From: Candidatus Aminicenantota bacterium
GTDB lineage: Bacteria > Acidobacteriota > Aminicenantia > Aminicenantales > Saccharicenantaceae
Assembly (NCBI GenBank): GCA_017999365.1
Contig: JAGNLW010000002.1
Coordinates: 1-64,000 of the forward strand
DNA length: 64,000 nt
Reading direction: 5' to 3'
Position numbers and translations under genes: made by a program. Below are positions 19,601 to 25,762 of the stretch, one piece after another. Every line of letters starts with the position of its first letter. Position 1 is the stretch's first letter. The notes under the pieces were generated by a model. It was not told the origin of the DNA, made no database searches, and worked only from the letters and a program-made list of their open reading frames with translations.

Positions 19601-19947
19601 CGGGCGGCGACATGATGCCGTGGCTGTTCCGGGCGGCCGGCATCGGCCCGCTGGTCGGCAAGCGGACCTGGGGCGGCCTGGTCGGCATGGCCGGGGCGGC
19701 TCCCCTCATGGACAGCGGCTTCACCGGGGCGCCGCAGAGCGGCTTCTGGAACCCCAACGGGACCTGGGACGTCGAGAACCACGGCGTCGATCCCGACTAC
19801 GAGGTCGAGATGGACCCGGCCGCGGTCAAGGCCGGGCGCGACCCGCAGCTGGAGAAGGCGGTCCAAGTCGCCCTGGAGCTCCTGCAAAAGAACCCGCCCC
19901 CGAAGCACGTGAAGCCGGCCTATCCGGACTATCAGAAGAAAAAATAG
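16636..19947 (+). CDS. tricorn protease homologue, S41 family, exported
   Basis: A 1103-residue serine peptidase. The start at 16636 (MSQRALTAV) follows CCGGAGG and gives a signal peptide ending in an Ala-rich stretch. The order is two beta-propellers built from WSPDGR and DARFPVFDKSGK type blades, a Lys/Glu-rich linker (about residues 549-585), a tricorn core, a PDZ-like domain, and the S41 catalytic domain. The nucleophile is Ser989 in NEYAGSGGDMM. The family degrades peptides, and the signal peptide points to the periplasm. Its promoter is unclear, though a TATCAT lies at 16599-16604. The stop codon lies in a hairpin shared with the convergent gene. Confidence 0.92.
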   Translation: MSQRALTAVLALALTAALLGAAPAAAAAPKPVLAQHPSLSRTHIVFASAGDLWVVGREGGRAARLTRDAGDESRPCFSPDGTLVAFSGQYDGNTDVFVVPAAGGIPRRLTHHPDADEVVGWTPDGRRVLFRSGRANGTVGLPALYTVGLEGGFPEALPLPTAVEGSYSADGTRLAYVPTQQWQPSWKRYQGGQTTPVWLVTLADLKVEKLPRENSNDSNPLWIGDKIYFLSDRRGPVSLFVYDTATKKVDRALPNGGLDFKSAAAGPGGIVIEQFGALHLFDPATGQASPVPVTLEGDLPEVRPHYVKVGGRIAAAGLSPNGARAVFEARGEILTVPAEKGDVRNLTRTTGVMERDPSWSPDGRSVAYFSDESGEYALHVRDQSGQGPVRKIGLGLPPSFFYRPLWSPDGKKIAYNDKRLNLWYVDLDKGVPVKVDTTYYFNPQVAFEFEWSPDSRWLTYSKQVKSHMFVVMVYSLETGKATQVTDGMSDARFPVFDKSGKHLFFAASTDVGLTPGWLNMASMDRPYTRSVYVAVLRKDLPSPLAPESDDEKPKEEEKKAEAPKAEAKKGGEKDKADEKPKEAEKVVIDFDGLGQRILALPIPARNYVAMAAGKEGLLFILEGSQVPAATSGVSQPPVLHKFDLTTRKLDKFLEGIGSFVLSATGEKILFSRSGQWTIAGTAGPAEPGKGALDTGAMEVRVEPLVEWKQMYHETWRIERDFFYDAGLHGLDLAAIEKRYLPYLEAVSSRQDLNYLFEEMLGELTCGHVFVNGGDLPEVKRVGVGLLGADYAVENGRYRFARVFDGENWNPRLRAPLTQPGVNVKAGEYLLAVNGREVAAAEEVYAPFEATAGKQTLIKVGPSPDGKGAREVTVVPTGNEYGLRNLAWVEANRRKVDEMSGGKLAYVWLPDTADGGYTNFNRYYFAQIGKDGVVVDERFNQGGLIADYIIDYLRRPLMGYFASRDGADYITPVGSIYGPKVMIINEYAGSGGDMMPWLFRAAGIGPLVGKRTWGGLVGMAGAAPLMDSGFTGAPQSGFWNPNGTWDVENHGVDPDYEVEMDPAAVKAGRDPQLEKAVQVALELLQKNPPPKHVKPAYPDYQKKK

Positions 19948-19962
19948 CCCGGAGCGGGGCTA
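19939..19962 (-). terminator. intrinsic terminator for the transglutaminase-like gene, sharing both convergent stop codons
   Basis: The hairpin TAGCCC-GGAGCG-GGGCTA (19945-19962) is followed on the minus strand by TTTTTT (19944-19939). The outer TAG on each strand is the stop codon of the gene ending there, and the T tract is the complement of the Lys codons ending the tricorn gene. Confidence 0.65.
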
Positions 19963-20982
19963 GGGGCGGCCGGACAGGAGCTCGTCGATCCGGCAGCCGG
20001 CCGCCAGGAAGAACGTCAGGTCGAAGGCGTTGTCGTCGAGGTCGATGGGCGTCGTGCCCGTCAGCCGGAAGAAGCGCCTCTCGATCTCGCGGGCCTCGCC
20101 CCGGGGCCGCGGACCGTCCCGCTCCGGATCGAAGGCGCTCCAGAACGCGTCCCACTCGGCGCGGGCCCCGGGCGGCAGGTCGTCCAAGCTGACGAAGGGC
20201 TCGCCGGCCCCGTCGAGCCGGATCCAGTTGTCGCGCAGGGCCCGGACCGAAGGATAAAGGTGCGGCCGGCCGGGATCGTCGAAGAAATAATGGAAAGGGA
20301 CGTTCGCGTCGATGTACGTGTAATAGATGTCCCAGAGCGGCGCTTCGGAGGCCATCCAGGCCGTGCCGTACTTGGCCGCGAGATCGACGGGCTCGGACAG
20401 GCCGACCAGCGTCAGGTCGTCCGGATCGAGGGTCCGGTCGCTGAAATAGAACGGCACGTAGGAATCGGCCAAGGCCCGTACCGTCGGGTACTCGGCCCGG
20501 CGCCCCACGAGCCCCGGGTAGCGGGACTGGGCGTTGGCCCCGAAGAGGCCCGTCCGCGGGTCGCGGCAGACGACGAGATTGTGGTCGGCGTCCTGGCTGG
20601 CCTCGAGCATGAGCAGGCGCGGCTCATGACCGTGGAGGAAGTTCGCGGCGTAGGCGAACATCGCCCCCTCGAAGCAATGGGCCATCCCCGTCCGCAGGAC
20701 GAGGCGGGGCGGCATGGCCGTCTCCTCCTGGTCGACCGAGGCGTGGTCGTCGTTGTAATAGACCTCGGTGTCGAGAAAGGCCTGGACCTTGTCCGGGGTG
20801 TCGAGGGCGGCCAGGATGTCGATCTCGTCGGCCGCGAAACGAAGGCCGAGCGCGAGGCAGCGGGCCTCGAACCGGGCCCGGGCGGTCGCGCCGGTCCGGC
20901 CGCGGTATTCGCCGGCGAGCGCGGCCAGCGTCTCGCCGGGCAGCCGGGCGGGAAAGCCGCCCTCGGGAATGGGCTTGCTCAT
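19960..20982 (-). CDS. transglutaminase-like cytoplasmic protein of unknown function
   Basis: A 340-residue protein without signal peptide or membrane segment. The centre resembles a transglutaminase-like cysteine domain: TGMAHCFEGA (Cys103), then QDADHNLVV (His134) and a following Asp141, a plausible Cys-His-Asp triad. The rest is acidic and aromatic-rich, with WDIYYTYIDANVPFHYFF, and I do not recognise it. It has its own promoter (CTGACA-18-TATACA) and a clean intrinsic terminator, so it is a monocistronic unit. It could be a hydrolase of amide bonds rather than a cross-linking enzyme. Confidence 0.65.
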   Translation of the reverse strand: MSKPIPEGGFPARLPGETLAALAGEYRGRTGATARARFEARCLALGLRFAADEIDILAALDTPDKVQAFLDTEVYYNDDHASVDQEETAMPPRLVLRTGMAHCFEGAMFAYAANFLHGHEPRLLMLEASQDADHNLVVCRDPRTGLFGANAQSRYPGLVGRRAEYPTVRALADSYVPFYFSDRTLDPDDLTLVGLSEPVDLAAKYGTAWMASEAPLWDIYYTYIDANVPFHYFFDDPGRPHLYPSVRALRDNWIRLDGAGEPFVSLDDLPPGARAEWDAFWSAFDPERDGPRPRGEAREIERRFFRLTGTTPIDLDDNAFDLTFFLAAGCRIDELLSGRP

Positions 20983-21004
20983 GGGCGTTCTGCGGTCAAG
21001 AGGC

Positions 21005-21034
21005 TGTATAGCACAGATCCGGCCCGTTTGTCAG
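21005..21034 (-). promoter_or_regulatory. promoter of the transglutaminase-like gene
   Basis: CTGACA (21034-21029) and TATACA (21010-21005) are 18 bases apart, and the -10 is preceded by TGC as an extended element. The -35 overlaps the -35 of the divergent plus-strand promoter. Confidence 0.55.
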
Positions 21035-21056
21035 CCGGGCCGGGCCGTGCTATCCT
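21028..21056 (+). promoter_or_regulatory. promoter of the MATE/ANK-like transporter gene
   Basis: TTGTCA (21028-21033) and TATCCT (21051-21056) are 17 bases apart, with TGC directly before the -10. The -35 box shares five bases with the -35 of the opposite promoter. Confidence 0.55.
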
Positions 21057-21068
21057 AGCTCGCCGAAC

Positions 21069-22391
21069 ATGCGCCCCCACGACATCTCCAAAGGGACCCT
21101 GACCGCGGGACGCGTCGCCCGCTTCTGGCTGCCCCTCGAGGCGACCTGGCTGATGATGGCCGCCGAGGGCCCGTTCGTGGCCGCGGTCATCGCCCGCCTG
21201 GCCGAACCCAAGGAGAACCTGGCCGCCTTCGCCGTGGCCTCGGCCCTGGCCTGGATCGTCGAGTCGCCCATCATCATGATGCTCTCGGCCTCCAATGCCC
21301 TGGTCCGGGACGGCCTCGCCTACCGCAAGCTGCGCCGCTTCTCGATGGCCCTCAACGCGGCGGTCACGGCCGTCATGGCCGTTCTCATCGTGCCGCCCGT
21401 CTTCGACCTCGTCGCCCGGGGGGCCATGGGTCTGACGCCCGAGTTGGCGGGACTGGCCGGCCGGTCGATGATCTTCCTCCTCCTCTGGCCGGGGGCCATC
21501 GGCTTCCGCCGCTTCTACCAGGGCATCCTCATCAGCCACGGCCGTCCGCAGGCCGTGACCTGGGGGACCGTCATCCGGCTGGCGGCCATGGCCGCGACCG
21601 GGCTCGTCTTCGCCCTGGTCCTCCGCCTGCCCGGCGCCAGCGTCGGCGCCGGGGCTCTCGGTGCCGGCGTCATCGCCGAAGCCGCGGCCAGCTGGGCCAT
21701 GGCCCGGCCGACGGTCCGGCGCCTGCGCCGCCAGCCCGAGGCCGAGTGCGTTTTCGGCCGCGAACTGACCCAAGGCCGGGTCCTGCGGTTCTACGTCCCC
21801 CTCGCCCTGACCTCGGTCATGTCGTTCTTCATCAACCCGCTGACGACCTTCTTCCTGGCCCGCGGCCGCATGCCCCTCGAGTCCCTGGCCGTCCTGCCGG
21901 TCATCACCGGGCTGGCCTTCGTCTTCCGCACCGCCGGCATCGCCATGCAGGAAGTCGTCATCGCCACGGCCGGCGACGGGCCGGCCAACCGGCGCCTGCT
22001 CGGGCGCTTCAGCCTTCGGCTGGGCGCGGCCTCCTCGGTCCTCTTCGGACTGGTCGTGTTCACGCCCCTGGCCACCGTCTGGTACGCGACGGTCTCGGGC
22101 CTGGCGCCGGACCTGGCCTCGTTCGCCCTTCTGCCCGGCGCCCTGCTCGTGCTCCTGCCCTTCATCGAGTCCGTCCTGTCGTACGAGCGCGGCCTCCTCG
22201 TCCTGGCCCACCGGACGCCCCCCATCAGCGTCGCCGTGGCCGTCCAGCTCGCGGTGACCGCGGCGGTCTTCGCGTTGACGGTGCTCGTCCTGAAGGTCGT
22301 CGGGGCCGTCGCCATCGGCCCGTCCCTGACCGCGGGCTACCTCTGCGGCGTCGCCGTCCTGCTCGCGAACCGCGGCCGGCCGGCCGCCTGA
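21069..22391 (+). CDS. multi-spanning membrane protein, MATE/ANK-like transporter
   Basis: A 440-residue integral membrane protein with about 12 hydrophobic segments in two similar halves. Each half opens with a comparable helix (VARFWLPLEATWLMM near residue 14; VLRFYVPLALTSVMSFF near 237). This internal duplication and the spacing fit the MOP superfamily that includes MATE exporters and the progressive ankylosis (ANK) family. The start at 21069 lies only 12 bases after the -10 box, so the mRNA leader is minimal. It ends at a GC hairpin terminator. The substrate is unknown. Confidence 0.7.
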   Translation: MRPHDISKGTLTAGRVARFWLPLEATWLMMAAEGPFVAAVIARLAEPKENLAAFAVASALAWIVESPIIMMLSASNALVRDGLAYRKLRRFSMALNAAVTAVMAVLIVPPVFDLVARGAMGLTPELAGLAGRSMIFLLLWPGAIGFRRFYQGILISHGRPQAVTWGTVIRLAAMAATGLVFALVLRLPGASVGAGALGAGVIAEAAASWAMARPTVRRLRRQPEAECVFGRELTQGRVLRFYVPLALTSVMSFFINPLTTFFLARGRMPLESLAVLPVITGLAFVFRTAGIAMQEVVIATAGDGPANRRLLGRFSLRLGAASSVLFGLVVFTPLATVWYATVSGLAPDLASFALLPGALLVLLPFIESVLSYERGLLVLAHRTPPISVAVAVQLAVTAAVFALTVLVLKVVGAVAIGPSLTAGYLCGVAVLLANRGRPAA

Positions 22392-22394
22392 CGT

Positions 22395-22430
22395 CCCCGC
22401 CGGCGCCGTCCGGCGGGGGCTTCCTTTCCG
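22395..22430 (+). terminator. intrinsic-terminator-like hairpin after the MATE/ANK-like gene
   Basis: A perfect 9-bp stem CCCCGCCGG/CCGGCGGGG with loop CGCCGT (22395-22418) begins four bases after the stop and is followed by a pyrimidine run (TTCCTTTCC). The U tract is interrupted, so termination may be partial. Confidence 0.55.
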
Positions 22431-22457
22431 CCTCGGGGAACGGGTATCATGGGGTCC

Positions 22458-24176
22458 ATGAAGAGCACACCCCGCCTCGCCATCGGGGTCGTCGGAGCCG
22501 TCGTTACGGCCTTCTCCGGCTCGTGCGGGCCCGGCCGCCAAGCCCGGGCCGGCGATCTCTTCCTGGACCTGGTCCGGGCGCCGGACGCCGTGACCGTCGT
22601 CACCGAGACGGGACCGTTGGCGTTGGCCCCGACCGGCGGCGTCTGGAGGGCCGGCGGGATCGAGGTCGCCGCCGGCCTCGCGAACGGGCGCCTGCTGCTC
22701 GAGCTGGCCGCGCCGGAGGCCGCCGTGAAATACATCGAAGCCCGTTGGGACGCGGCCCCGCCCGCCGGCTGGAAGTACCTCGGCGACGCCTGGGAGCGCT
22801 CCTATGGCGAGCTCGAGTGGCAGCCTCCCGACGAGGCCCGGGAGATGCCCTGGTATTTCCTCGCCAGCGACGGCCGGACGACCCACGGCTACGGCGTCAT
22901 GACCCAGCCCTCGGCCATGTGCGCCTGGCGGGCCGGCGGGACGGCCGTCACGCTCACGGCCGACGTCCGCTGCGGCGGCGCCGGGGTCAGGCTCGGCCCG
23001 CGGCGTCTGACCGTCTGCGCGGTGACGGCCCGCCGCGGACGGCCCGGGGAGACGCCGTTCGAAGCGGCCCGGGCCTTCTGTCGCCAGATGTGCCCCTCAC
23101 CGCGCCTGCCCAAGGACCCGGTCTACGGCTTCAACGACTGGTATTGCGATTACGGCAAGAACAGCGCGGAGAGCGTTCTCTATTACGCCGCGTGGGTGTC
23201 GCGACTGGCCCCGGACCGTGCCAACCGCCCGTTCATGGTCGTCGACGACGGCTGGCAGGCCGGAGGCGGCACCGGCTACGGCGGCCCGTGGGACCGCGGC
23301 CAGGCCGGCTTCCCCTCGATGTCCGCATTGGCCGCCGGCATCCGCGCGGCCGGCGCCCGGCCCGGCATCTGGATCCATCTCCTCACGGCTCAGGCGGGCC
23401 AGCCGGACGCCTGGAGGTTGGCCCACGATCCGAGGATCCTCGATCCCTCCGTCCCCGAAGTCCGGGCCTACGTCAGGGAGACCGTCGCCCGTCTCCGCGC
23501 CTGGGGCTACGAGCTCGTCAAGCACGACTATTCGGTCAGCGATCTCGCCGGTTACACCAGGGCCGCCCCCCGGCCGGACGCGGTCTGGGCCTACGCCGAC
23601 CGGAGCCGGACGGCCGCGGAGATCGTCCTCGATCACTACCGCGACATCCGCGAAGCGGCCGGCGAGGACGGGATCGTCATCGGCTGCAACACCGTCGGCC
23701 ACCTGGCCGCGGGTCTCTTCGAGCTCCAACGGATCGGCGACGATACCAGCGGCCGGGACTGGGAGCGGGTCCGCAACCGGGGCGTCAACACCCTCGGCTT
23801 CCGGGCGCCCCAGCACGGCGCCTTCTTCGCGGTCGACGCCGACTGCGTCGGCCTGACCGAGGCCGAGGCCATCCCCTGGGCCTGCAACCGGCAGTGGCTG
23901 GACCTCCTGGCCCGCTCCGGCACGCCCCTGTTCGTCTCGTTCAAGCGGGGCGCGCTCACGGAAGGGCAGGAGAAGGCGGTGGCCGGGGCGCTGGCGCTGG
24001 CCGCCCGGCCCCAGCCCCTGGCCGAACCGCTCGACTGGTTCGAAGCGCTCAATCCGACCCGGGGCCTCGAGGCCATCTCTCATCTCGAGGGCGGCGCCGC
24101 TCCCCGGCGCTGGAAGCTGATGGGAAAGGCCGTCGCCTACGACTGGCGGGCCTGTGGTCCTGCCGCTGTCAGATGA
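22458..24176 (+). CDS. exported GH36/GH27-like alpha-galactosidase-type glycosidase
   Basis: A 572-residue TIM-barrel glycosidase related to alpha-galactosidases. The N-terminus (MKSTPRLAI, hydrophobic core, then SGSCGPG) looks like a lipoprotein signal; an ATG at 22449 is an alternative. The barrel shows GFNDWYCDYG, MVVDDGWQ, PGIWIHLL and YELVKHDYSVSD with candidate nucleophile Asp357. DDTSGRDWERVRNRG near residues 429-443 could carry the acid/base Asp. It is only distantly similar to the GH36 enzyme at 1400-3493 and lacks the CASGGRRLD block. Sugar specificity is open. Confidence 0.75.
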   Translation: MKSTPRLAIGVVGAVVTAFSGSCGPGRQARAGDLFLDLVRAPDAVTVVTETGPLALAPTGGVWRAGGIEVAAGLANGRLLLELAAPEAAVKYIEARWDAAPPAGWKYLGDAWERSYGELEWQPPDEAREMPWYFLASDGRTTHGYGVMTQPSAMCAWRAGGTAVTLTADVRCGGAGVRLGPRRLTVCAVTARRGRPGETPFEAARAFCRQMCPSPRLPKDPVYGFNDWYCDYGKNSAESVLYYAAWVSRLAPDRANRPFMVVDDGWQAGGGTGYGGPWDRGQAGFPSMSALAAGIRAAGARPGIWIHLLTAQAGQPDAWRLAHDPRILDPSVPEVRAYVRETVARLRAWGYELVKHDYSVSDLAGYTRAAPRPDAVWAYADRSRTAAEIVLDHYRDIREAAGEDGIVIGCNTVGHLAAGLFELQRIGDDTSGRDWERVRNRGVNTLGFRAPQHGAFFAVDADCVGLTEAEAIPWACNRQWLDLLARSGTPLFVSFKRGALTEGQEKAVAGALALAARPQPLAEPLDWFEALNPTRGLEAISHLEGGAAPRRWKLMGKAVAYDWRACGPAAVR

Positions 24177-24200
24177 CCTGAACGGGCGCCGCCAGGGCGC

Positions 24201-24719
24201 TCAGCGGATGCGCCACTTGCCGCCCGAGACCTCGGAACTTTCGACCTTGGGCCAGGTCCGGACGTCGACGAGGTTCCCGTCCAGGAAGACGACCCGGACG
24301 GCCGTGTAGATCTGGAGGAGGTAGGCGGCGTCCTTGTCGACGCCCCGGCCGTACTCGTCGATGCCGCCCGACGTGGCCGTCTCCGTCCCGACCAGGAGCC
24401 CGTAGACGGCGATCTTGTACTCTCCGGCCTTCTGGAAGACCGCCTCGATCTCCTTCTTGGAGAACTTGGTCTTGCCCGTGTTGAAGCGCTTGAAATCCTT
24501 GGACGCGGGGTCTTTGGTCACCCAGGCGGCCAGGGGCTCGAACTTCCAAGCCTCGAACTTGCCCAGGACATCGGCGACGGGCCGGCCCTTCATGCCCTCG
24601 AGTTCGGCCTGGAAGGCCTTGGCGTTCTCGGCGATCTTTTCCTGGGCGCCCGCGACCGGAGGGACCGCGAGCAGGACCGCGCACAGAAGCACGGAAGCGG
24701 ACATCGTACGGATGGTCAT
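24201..24719 (-). CDS. small secreted protein of unknown function
   Basis: A 172-residue protein with a clear signal peptide (MTIRTMSAS, hydrophobic core, cleavage near VAGAQEK) and start at 24719 behind GGGAGG. The mature part is a helical N-terminal region (ENAKAFQAELEGMKG) followed by mixed alpha/beta sequence ending VSGGKWRIR. I do not recognise the family. It lies 14 bases downstream of the carboxymuconolactone-decarboxylase-like gene and is probably co-transcribed with it. It faces the plus-strand glycosidase gene tail to tail with a 24-base gap. Confidence 0.65.
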   Translation of the reverse strand: MTIRTMSASVLLCAVLLAVPPVAGAQEKIAENAKAFQAELEGMKGRPVADVLGKFEAWKFEPLAAWVTKDPASKDFKRFNTGKTKFSKKEIEAVFQKAGEYKIAVYGLLVGTETATSGGIDEYGRGVDKDAAYLLQIYTAVRVVFLDGNLVDVRTWPKVESSEVSGGKWRIR

Positions 24720-24733
24720 GGTCTCCCTCCCCT

Positions 24734-25036
24734 TCAGCCCAGAAGGTCCTTGAGCGCGAACGAGGCCGTGTACAGGGACCCGGCGCCCGACAGGTGGAAG
24801 GCGACGCGGAGGGCTTCGGCGATCTCCTCCTTGGTGGCGCCCGCTTTCAGGGCCTCTTCGGCCAGGTGGCGGACCCCGCCGGGCGCGCCGTCGGCCGCGT
24901 CGAAGGCCATGGCCATCATGAGCTTGACGCGCCGGGGCAGGGCGCCGTCGGCGTAGACGAGGGCGTCGAGGTCATCGACGCGCTTCATGAGATCGGGGTC
25001 GAGCTTCCTGAGGGTCGAAAGCGGATGTTCGGCCAT
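24734..25036 (-). CDS. carboxymuconolactone decarboxylase/AhpD-like small protein lacking the CxxC pair
   Basis: A 100-residue all-helical protein. The C-terminal pattern HLAEEALKAGATKEEIAEALRVAFHLSG is the standard CMD/AhpD helical signature. In AhpD-type peroxidases the preceding helix carries CxxC followed by His. Here that part reads AFDAADGAPGGVRH, keeping the His but with no cysteine. Redox activity of the AhpD kind is therefore unlikely, and it may be a structural or decarboxylase-like member. The start at 25036 follows GAGGAGG. Promoter TTGGCC-17-TATGAT lies just upstream, after the terminator of the RRM gene. Confidence 0.8.
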   Translation of the reverse strand: MAEHPLSTLRKLDPDLMKRVDDLDALVYADGALPRRVKLMMAMAFDAADGAPGGVRHLAEEALKAGATKEEIAEALRVAFHLSGAGSLYTASFALKDLLG

Positions 25037-25065
25037 GACGGACCTCCTCGGGCGGATGTGCCGTC

Positions 25066-25094
25066 ATCATACCTCAAGAGGAGAAGCCGGCCAA
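25066..25094 (-). promoter_or_regulatory. promoter of the CMD-like and small secreted protein genes
   Basis: TTGGCC (25094-25089) and TATGAT (25071-25066) are 17 bases apart on the minus strand, about 30 bases before the start codon at 25036. Confidence 0.5.
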
Positions 25095-25144
25095 GGGGGA
25101 CCGGGGAGATCCCGCGGTCACGGGGCCCCCGGGCCGAAGGCGAT

Positions 25145-25181
25145 AAAAAAAGGGCGGACGCCCCTTGCGAGGCGTCCGCCC
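25145..25181 (-). terminator. strong intrinsic terminator of the RRM protein gene
   Basis: The perfect 11-bp stem GGGCGGACGCC/GGCGTCCGCCC with loop of eight (25152-25181) is followed on the minus strand by seven T (25151-25145). It is the clearest rho-independent terminator in the window and lies about 110 bases after the RRM stop codon. Confidence 0.9.
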
Positions 25182-25292
25182 ACGGTTTTCGTTGCGGACT
25201 AGGTCACCCGGGAGAACGCGCCATAAAGGCGCGATCCCCACTCAGGGACGGCCCCTCACGGGAGCCGTTCCGGGAGTCTGCGAGACCGGCGA
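25182..25292 (-). ncRNA. structured 3' untranslated region of the RRM gene, possible small RNA
   Basis: Between the RRM stop codon and the terminator lie three further hairpins: CGCGCC-ATAAA-GGCGCG (25217-25233), an imperfect GGACGGC/GCCGTTCC stem (25246-25271), and GTCT-GCG-AGAC inside CCGG repeats (25270-25289). No coding frame fits. It may be a 3'-derived small RNA or a stability element. I cannot name a matching RNA family. Confidence 0.4.
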
Positions 25293-25589
25293 TCAGTAAC
25301 GGCCGCGGCCGCCGCCGAATCCGCCTCTGCCGCCGCCGCCGCCCGCGGGCCGGGGCTGGGCCTCGTTGACCTTCAGGTTGCGGCCCTTGAGGTCCTTGCC
25401 GTTGAGGCCTTCGATGGCCTTGATGGCCTCGTCCTTGTTGGGCATCTCGACGAAGCCGAAGCCGCGCGACTGGCCGCTCATCTTATCCGTGATGACGGCC
25501 GCTTTCTCGACGGTTCCGAAAGCCGAGAAGGCCGTGCGGAGCTCGTCCTCAGTCACACCGAAAGACAGGTTGCCGACGTAGATGTTCAT
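25293..25589 (-). CDS. single-RRM glycine-rich RNA-binding protein
   Basis: A 98-residue RNA-binding protein of the bacterial RRM (Rbp-like) group, often linked to cold or stress adaptation. RNP-2 is IYVGNL (residues 3-8), RNP-1 is RGFGFVEM (42-49), and residues about 82-98 form a Gly/Arg-rich tail. Two in-frame ATGs exist. AGGAG touches the first (25595) with no spacing but lies six bases before the second (25589), so MNIYVGNL at 25589 is the likely start. The gene is monocistronic with a long structured leader, a structured 3' UTR and a strong terminator, suggesting high and controlled expression. Confidence 0.93.
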   Translation of the reverse strand: MNIYVGNLSFGVTEDELRTAFSAFGTVEKAAVITDKMSGQSRGFGFVEMPNKDEAIKAIEGLNGKDLKGRNLKVNEAQPRPAGGGGGRGGFGGGRGRY

Positions 25590-25618
25590 ACTCATCTCCT
25601 ACAAAAAATTCGATCGCA

Positions 25619-25696
25619 ATAAAGGAGAGGAGTACGCCGGCTGTTTGGGCCACAGGCCTCCGTGCCTTTATCCGACCCGCGCCCCCATTATGGGGG
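25619..25696 (-). promoter_or_regulatory. structured 5' leader of the RRM gene, candidate cis-regulatory RNA
   Basis: Read on the minus strand, a palindromic CCCCCATTATGGGGG (25682-25696) is followed by a compact imperfect hairpin. ATAAAGG (25671-25665) pairs with CCTTTAT (25625-25619), GGAG (25661-25658) with CTCC (25632-25629), and a GC-rich apical part lies between. The ten bases TACGCCGGCT occur twice (25633-25642 and 25700-25709). About 20 bases separate the hairpin from the ribosome-binding site. It matches no riboswitch or thermometer family that I recognise. Confidence 0.5.
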
Positions 25697-25709
25697 AATT
25701 ACGCCGGCT

Positions 25710-25743
25710 AGCATACCAAAAAAAACCTCGCGCGTAAAGTCAA
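25710..25743 (-). promoter_or_regulatory. AT-rich promoter region of the RRM gene
   Basis: The minus strand contains TTGACT (25743-25738), directly followed by TTTACG (25737-25732), and a TATGCT -10 (25715-25710). TTGACT is 22 bases from the -10 and TTTACG 16, so the true -35 is ambiguous. The same AT-rich island lies directly upstream of the divergent FAD oxidoreductase gene. Confidence 0.5.
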
Positions 25744-25762
25744 TATTTGTTTTAATAGGGCC

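Noticed and set aside
25182-25292. A riboswitch controlling the CMD-like gene at 25036
   Set aside because: The hairpins lie upstream of a strong constitutive-looking terminator, and the CMD-like gene has its own promoter after it. A 3' UTR of the RRM gene explains the layout better.
25619-25696. A cyclic-di-GMP, fluoride, SAM or guanidine riboswitch in the RRM leader
   Set aside because: I compared from memory the core motifs of these classes and none is present. It is left as an unclassified structured leader.
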